The notes beneath the pieces are model-generated. The model saw only the letters and a program-made list of their open reading frames with translations. It was not told the DNA's origin and made no database searches. Positions 58,936-64,000 of a stretch of 64,000 nucleotides of DNA are shown in pieces. The number at the start of each line of letters is the position of its first letter. The stretch's first letter is position 1. The DNA is taken from positions 173,240,382 to 173,304,381 of the forward strand of contig JARDYH010000003.1 of NCBI GenBank assembly GCA_029215795.1, in the 5' to 3' direction. Source of the DNA: Anniella stebbinsi (Eukaryota > Chordata > Lepidosauria > Squamata > Anniellidae). Made by a program: the position numbers and the translations under genes.

Positions 58936-59127
58936 ATGCAACCTTCTTACTTCTTCTGGACCTTTCATACCATAGTACAATTTTGGAACTGCTGTCCAAT
59001 GAGAATTGGGGCCATAGTGTTCCAGTGCAATGCTACTGTTTCAGCATTGGTCTGTGGGGAAAAGGAGGCAGCTCAGCTGTCTTTGGCCATTGCTTTCCTT
59101 CCAGATAGGCACCTGTTAGAGCAGGAA

Positions 59128-59171
59128 ATATGTCTGGAAAGGTAGGATATCCTTTCCAGCTCCAGACATAT
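59128..59171. repeat. Imperfect hairpin
   Basis: ATATGTCTGGAAAGG and CCTTTCCAGCTCCAGACATAT pair with a small bulge around a TAGGATAT loop. Confidence 0.6.
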
Positions 59172-60299
59172 CATTATTATAAGGCTCCCAACATTGATTA
59201 CAGAGCCACAGCTGTGGCCCTATGTTAAGGGTGAGTTGGATGAATCACATTCCTCCACCCTAACCAGAGATTGGGGAGGGTAGCAGTAGGTTCTACAGCT
59301 TATACTCAGAAAATGGCTCAACAGATTTGGCAGTGTAGCACCCGGGCAGAAAACTGTACGAGTACAAATATCACCTCTTCACAGTCTTTCCAACTATGGT
59401 GAGATATATTGTATTTCTATTGCAATTACAGTGATTATTTCTAGATTTGCAGCTATACAAACATATATATATATATAATATAGTATGCAAATCTGTGTCA
59501 TCTTTTGTCCTCTTTTTTTGGTGATGCGTTTCCTCTCTGTTGTCAATGCATAAGTGACCAGCTTATTAGCACTCTAAGATCTGGTAAAAGCAGATTGATC
59601 AGGTATAACATCAACAATAAGTATCTTTCAGGCAGATATACTTCACATGTGTCCCACCAATGAAAACATCAGCTTTTCTGCTCTCTGTTATAAGAGTCTG
59701 TGAAAGCAGAAAGTGATTAGCTTGTGACTGTCTTGCTTTAAGGTGATACTAGTAAAATGAAGAGAAAATGTGGCCCAGCTCACTTTATTTTCCATAAGGA
59801 GCATGTTCCATTGAAATTAAATAGAATGTACCATCCAAACAAAATTTGCAAAGGAGAATTATTTCTTCAAATCTTAAACAACAGTGGAAGGCAGGATGTA
59901 GGCAGGAAATTTGAAGCTTGAGACATGAAGCTAAATGTAGGTGTTGCTCGGAGCACACAGTGGTACAGTTAGATCATTTCAGACCTTGGACTTCTTTGTC
60001 TGTAGGATGCATGGGATTTAGACAGGAAGGTATAGTGTACTATTTTAGTTGGAAAGCACACAACTAACATTTCTGTACTTTTCCCTCCCCGCCCAACCAG
60101 TTGTGCCATGCTTTATGACTTTTTCAATATCCTTCTCATGTACAACAACAAAACTGTTTGCCAAAGCAGTTTAAAAACAAAAAGTTTGTCTGAGCATGTG
60201 CAGTTTTGCATTATAAACTTATTTAAATCTCTGCACCATCAGGACTCCCGGAATAAAATGCCACTCTCTGGTTGGTCATCCCCACCACACTCCCCCTTG
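59172..60299. other. Unassigned DNA
   Basis: Contains the diverged repeat at 59440-59535 shared with 48300-48430. Otherwise nothing recognised. Confidence 0.4.
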
Positions 60300-60598
60300 G
60301 GCTGCAGGGCCCTGAAGTTTGTTCACATGGTCCAGACCTAACTGCACTCCTGGGAGAGAGATGAGAGATTTCCTAGGGATCTTAGTCTTTCAGTTTCTGT
60401 TTTAAATTAGTTACTGTATTTTAATCTTTGCACTGCTGTTAGGTTTTAGTTTGACTTTTGTGATTTTATACTTCATCTTAAACTTTTAAACCTTTATATT
60501 GTGTTTGATTGCCCTGCATTTTGTGGTTTTAATTGTTCTGATCAGCCCAGAGAGGTTTGGTTATTGGGCAATGTAGAAATGCAATAAATAAATATTGA
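60300..60598 (+). mobile_element. L2-type LINE 3' end
   Basis: 3' UTR with TTTTAATTGTTCTGATC, GCCCAGAGAGGTTTGG and AATGCAATAAATAAAT tail. 5'-truncated. Confidence 0.7.
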
Positions 60599-60731
60599 AA
60601 GTACTGAAAAGATTGCAAATTGTTTAGCTGTTACAGACCAAACAAACTGAATGTGGAAAGATGGAGTGAAATAGAAGGACCAAGTGAATTTTCAGTGTGG
60701 GCTTTGCAGTGAGTAAAGACATCTAAACAAG

Positions 60732-61139
60732 GATGACCAGGGGTCTGGAAACAAAGCCCTATGAGGAGAGCTGAGCATAATTAGTCTTGAGAAAAGAAGA
60801 CTGAGGAGAGACATGATAGCACTCTTCAAGTACTTGACAGATTGTTACACAGAGGAAGGCTAGGATCTCTTCTCGATCATCCCAGGATGCAGGACACGGA
60901 ATAATGGGCTCAAGTTACAGGAAGCCAGATTCCAGCTGAACATCAGGAAAACCTTCCTGACTGTTACAGCAGTATGACAATGGAACCAATTACCTAGGGA
61001 GATAGTGGGCTCTCCCAACTAGAGGCATTCAAGGTGCAGCTGGACAGCCATCTGTCAGGTATGTTTTAATGTGGATTCCTGCATTGAGAAGGAGGTTGGA
61101 CTCAGTGGCCTTCCAACTCTACTATTCAATGATTCCATG
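60732..61139 (+). mobile_element. CR1 LINE 3' UTR
   Basis: Plus-strand match to the 35171-35960 region of the other CR1 copy (AGGAGAGACATGATAGCACTC, GGGCTCAAGTTACAGGAAGCC, GACTCAGTGGCCTTCC), ending in ATTCAATGATTCCATG, the CR1 octamer tail. Confidence 0.88.
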
Positions 61140-61306
61140 TGCATCCAGGGATTTTCCTAAAGGTTTATGAAAAGATGGAAGAATGTAACATCATAACAGA
61201 AAACTGGGAAACGAAATGTTCAGGACTCCATAGCTTTGAGACAGCCTTTGGAGCTCATCAAAAGGATAAATTGGTGCAGCTCACTAGGGACAGCCAACAC
61301 ATTTCT

Positions 61307-61474
61307 GTGACCAGATACAAAAGAGGGCAGGGCTCCTGCAGCTTCAACTGTTGTGATGAAGAGGGAATTTCACCAGGTGCTGCATGCATACAAATTACAC
61401 CTGCTGAAATTCCCTTTTTTATACAATTGTTAAAGATACAGGAATCTTGTCCTCCTTTTCATTTGGTCACCCTA
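61307..61474. mobile_element. Palindromic hAT MITE, copy 11 (solo half)
   Basis: 168 bp. Starts at the internal boundary (GTGACCAGATACAAAAGAGGGC) and runs to the outer right end GGTCACCCTA. The left half is missing. No target duplication is visible, so this is probably a truncated copy. Confidence 0.85.
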
Positions 61475-63016
61475 GGCCTTAAGAAATAAATATTATGGGG
61501 ATTATTATCTATGTAGGGAACTGTGCTGTACAGAAATGCTAATTGCACTTGGCTGTCATCTGCTTACCTGTGAATGCTGGAGTGCATTGAGAAAAATATA
61601 CATCCTAATGGAAGAAATTGAAAAACATGAGCTTCTGCATTTCCTGTCTGAGCATGTAAGCTTACTGCACATCAAGATAGATTAGATTCAAAGCAGAGTG
61701 GAAGAGAGTGAATCAAATTATGGAAAATATGTTGGTCAACAGTGTCAAACACTGCCAAGAGAAACAGCAGGTGCTAAAGAGATACAGCTTGATGAGTTGC
61801 TTTTCTTCCCTGCGAGCCATTTTCTTCTTTTCTTTTCTTCCAAGTAAGCAATGATGATGAACACGCATGGATAATCTGGGAGATCTATCTAATTCCTGAG
61901 GGCAATGGTCTTCTAATGTAAACACATATGAGCTGGTTAATCCTATGCCTGTTTCATAAGACAATGGCAAAAGCAAATCTTTGAGCATCAATAGTGCTTG
62001 AACCCAAAGACAGAAAAGGTAGGCAAATATTAATATCCAAGGTAAATATAAAGGAGCATTGAGAAGCAAGATTAAATGGCATGACAGACCTGAACACAGT
62101 TACAAAGTGATCTTGTCTCCTGTCACTTAAGGGTCATTATGTAGCAATTAAATGCAGATGAATTATGAAAAAATATTGTCACTAATTCCAAAAGTAATTA
62201 GTCTTTTTTGCTCTCAGCTTCCACCTGCATCTATTAAAGCAAGTATATCCCTTGCATCAACTAAGCTAGCTGGTGCATTGAAGACAGATGGACTCTATGT
62301 TCCTATAGAATTCTATTCATTTCCATCTAGATGCAGGTAAAAAAGTTGAGTACAAATGCCCTATTTTTGGAACTCTTCCTACAGTAAATATTTATAACCC
62401 TTTGTTGTTGTTTTAAAAAATCTTATAATTTCCTCCAACAACCTCCACACATTCAAAATCTCTATGTTCAGGTGTGCATGTACAAGTTGTATACATGTAG
62501 AAAACTTTGGACATAGTTATATGGGAGAGTGGACAGCAGGCACAAGCTCCTTCTTTCTCCATGCTTTCAGCCTACAAAGTTTTCTAACCATGTGGGAAAA
62601 AAGGACTCTACTATTTGCCCTAGAGGAAGGGAAGGCATTGTTCTGTGGTAGAGCACATCTTGCATGCATAAGAACACAGTTTCAATTGATGACTCACTTT
62701 TCAACTGAAGATGCTATCTCAGGTAGAAGTCTATCATTACTTCCAGTAAAAACCCTCAAAGTGGTGTATGACCAAATAAAAGCACTATACAAACTATTAA
62801 AGCAATTTGAAAGAATGGGTCTTTAAAAGAACTCGACAAAACAAGGAAGAGCAATACAGAAACGAAGAAAGAATATTTTGCCCAGTACTCGGGAGGTGTG
62901 GGGGGGGGGGAATCCTGGAGTGCTGCTGTCAATCAGAGTAGGTGGACCAGTAGCCTGAATGTCTACAAGGCTGATGGAAATGTCCGTGTCCACTTTGCAG
63001 TGTGTTCAGCTTCTAA
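61475..63016. other. Unassigned AT-rich DNA
   Basis: No repeat or gene recognised. A G-run lies at 62901-62910. Confidence 0.45.
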
Positions 63017-63371
63017 GGCCTCCTCCACACGAGACGTTTAATGAGCCTTGAAGGCTCATTATAAATTTTACCTACACACGAGCGGAGCGCAAAACGGGCG
63101 TACAGGCGCGTTATCTCCCTGATAATGCGCATTTTCGAACGCGCGTTAAATAGCGACTTTTATTTTGCTCCGGCCGTTAAAGCGCATTTTCGCTGTGTGA
63201 ACAAGCGATTATGCGCATTAACTACCTGTAAAGTGCTTTTTGGGCATCTTTTAATGCGCTTCGCCGCTTCTCGCCGCCTCCCGTGCAGAGGGATTAGGCG
63301 TAAATGCGCCTCCGCGAAAATGCGCATAATCCCCGAACCGGGCGCAAAAGCGCATCCTTGTGGAGGGGGCC
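63017..63371. mobile_element. Harbinger-like GCGC-rich MITE, copy 2
   Basis: 355 bp, ends GGCCTCCTCCACAC and TTGTGGAGGGGGCC, flanked by TAA on both sides, a good PIF/Harbinger target. Interior rich in TGCGCATT motifs and CpG; matches 31687-32041 inverted. Open frames across it are by-products of the GC-rich sequence. Confidence 0.82.
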
Positions 63372-63481
63372 TAAGCCTCTTTGGCTCGTGCACTTCTTTC
63401 CCTTTCCACTTAGCCGTTCTAAGCATTGTAGTATTTCAAAAAGCAACTGATGATGAACGGCTTCTCTAAATGAACTATTTA

Positions 63482-63767
63482 TATGGATGGTGGGAGCGTT
63501 CAACTGGCCCCTCGCAGACCAGTCGAATGTGTTCTGGCGCAAGTGTGGTCTGCCCTGGCTTCTGGGATCGCGCCCTCCTCCCCCCCCCCCGCTGCATTAA
63601 TAGCAGCCACCATTAACCCAGTGGGCCAGCGCAGGTGGGTGCCGAGTACTCATGAGCTTTGCAAGTGTTCAGCGGAGGTTCACGCAGCCCGGATCACAGG
63701 GGTGGCTACCAGCAGCAGCGGGGTGAGCGCACCCTGGGTGAGCACTTGCCAAATTTGCCCACCCCTA
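63482..63767. mobile_element. Candidate hAT-like element (right end TTTGCCCACCCCTA)
   Basis: Right end TTTGCCCACCCCTA, eroded left end TATGGATGGTGGG, flanks ACTATTTA/GCTATTTA (7 of 8). GC-rich, non-coding interior with a C-run at 63579-63589. Confidence 0.45.
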
Positions 63768-64000
63768 GCTATTTATAGCACTTGTGTGACTGGTCACTCA
63801 CAGAAGTTTCTGAGTGGTTTTATGATGCTGTAAACAAACAGGACATCTCCCATGGTTTTCCCTCTTATTCCTTTTTTTAAAAAAATGAAGATAAACTGGA
63901 ATAACCCCCTAATGGTGTGAACCTGATAGTGTGTAAAGCTCACATTGCACTATGTACTTGCCGAGGAAGGCCTTTACCTGCTATCGGAGGGAGAAGAGGG

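Noticed and set aside
62464..62826. 120-codon ORF as a gene
   Set aside because: No domain, signal or splice context; length is within chance for this window.
63125..63542. Overlapping ORFs around 63125-63542
   Set aside because: They mostly cover the GCGC-rich MITE, have no domains and are open on both strands.

Overview
The window looks like intergenic or intronic DNA from a squamate reptile, probably a lizard. It contains no recognisable host exon, tRNA, rRNA or bacterial-type gene. The case for a squamate is the repeat mix: CR1 LINEs with the ATTCTATG-type tail, L2-type LINE tails ending in AATAAATAAATA, tRNA-type SINEs, several families of foldback hAT and Harbinger-like MITEs, Helitron-like elements, and a tyrosine-recombinase (YR) retroelement of a kind common in fishes, amphibians and squamates. 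Species and chromosomal position cannot be told from the sequence.

The only substantial coding content is one decayed YR retroelement (DIRS/Ngaro type) at about 4440-10751 on the + strand. In order it carries a ~1 kb leader, a Gag-like ORF with CCCH and CCHC zinc motifs, reverse transcriptase (YLDD) with RNase H, a tyrosine recombinase, and an SGNH-type hydrolase, ending in a poly(A) signal. It is dead: Gag changes frame at least three times, stops interrupt RT-RH and YR, and key residues of YR and the hydrolase are changed, several in ways that fit CpG decay. A ~0.9 kb relative at about 1826-2720 (- strand) joins the 5' leader directly to the 3' end with no coding region.

The rest is layered DNA transposons and LINE fragments. 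The dominant family is a ~320 bp near-perfect palindrome with TAGG(G/C)TGACC ends. It is present eleven times; eight full copies have perfect 8-bp target duplications, one has 7 of 8, and two are partial. It appears to be a head-to-head dimer with a second, internal pair of ends. A second hAT-like group (TAGGRATGTGYA ends; 19844-20902, 26650-28049, 42747-43290, 53868-54642) is longer and made of stem arms. Harbinger-like MITEs with 3-bp target duplications form several families (15028, 39405, 41643, 45198, 31687/63017, 13337). Helitron-like elements occupy 22899-24793 (- strand) and 41908-44950 (+ strand). CR1 fragments lie at 35171-36925, 40232-40495 and 60732-61139; L2 ends lie at 10754, 51000, 54684 and 60300.

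Nesting gives a relative chronology: palindromic MITEs sit inside CR1 (35520), a Helitron (23377) and another MITE (12219). TE-poor, AT-rich stretches (for example 33378-35170, 16382-18009 and 55511-58291) hold nothing I can assign. The 34330-34700 part looks like a candidate conserved non-coding element.
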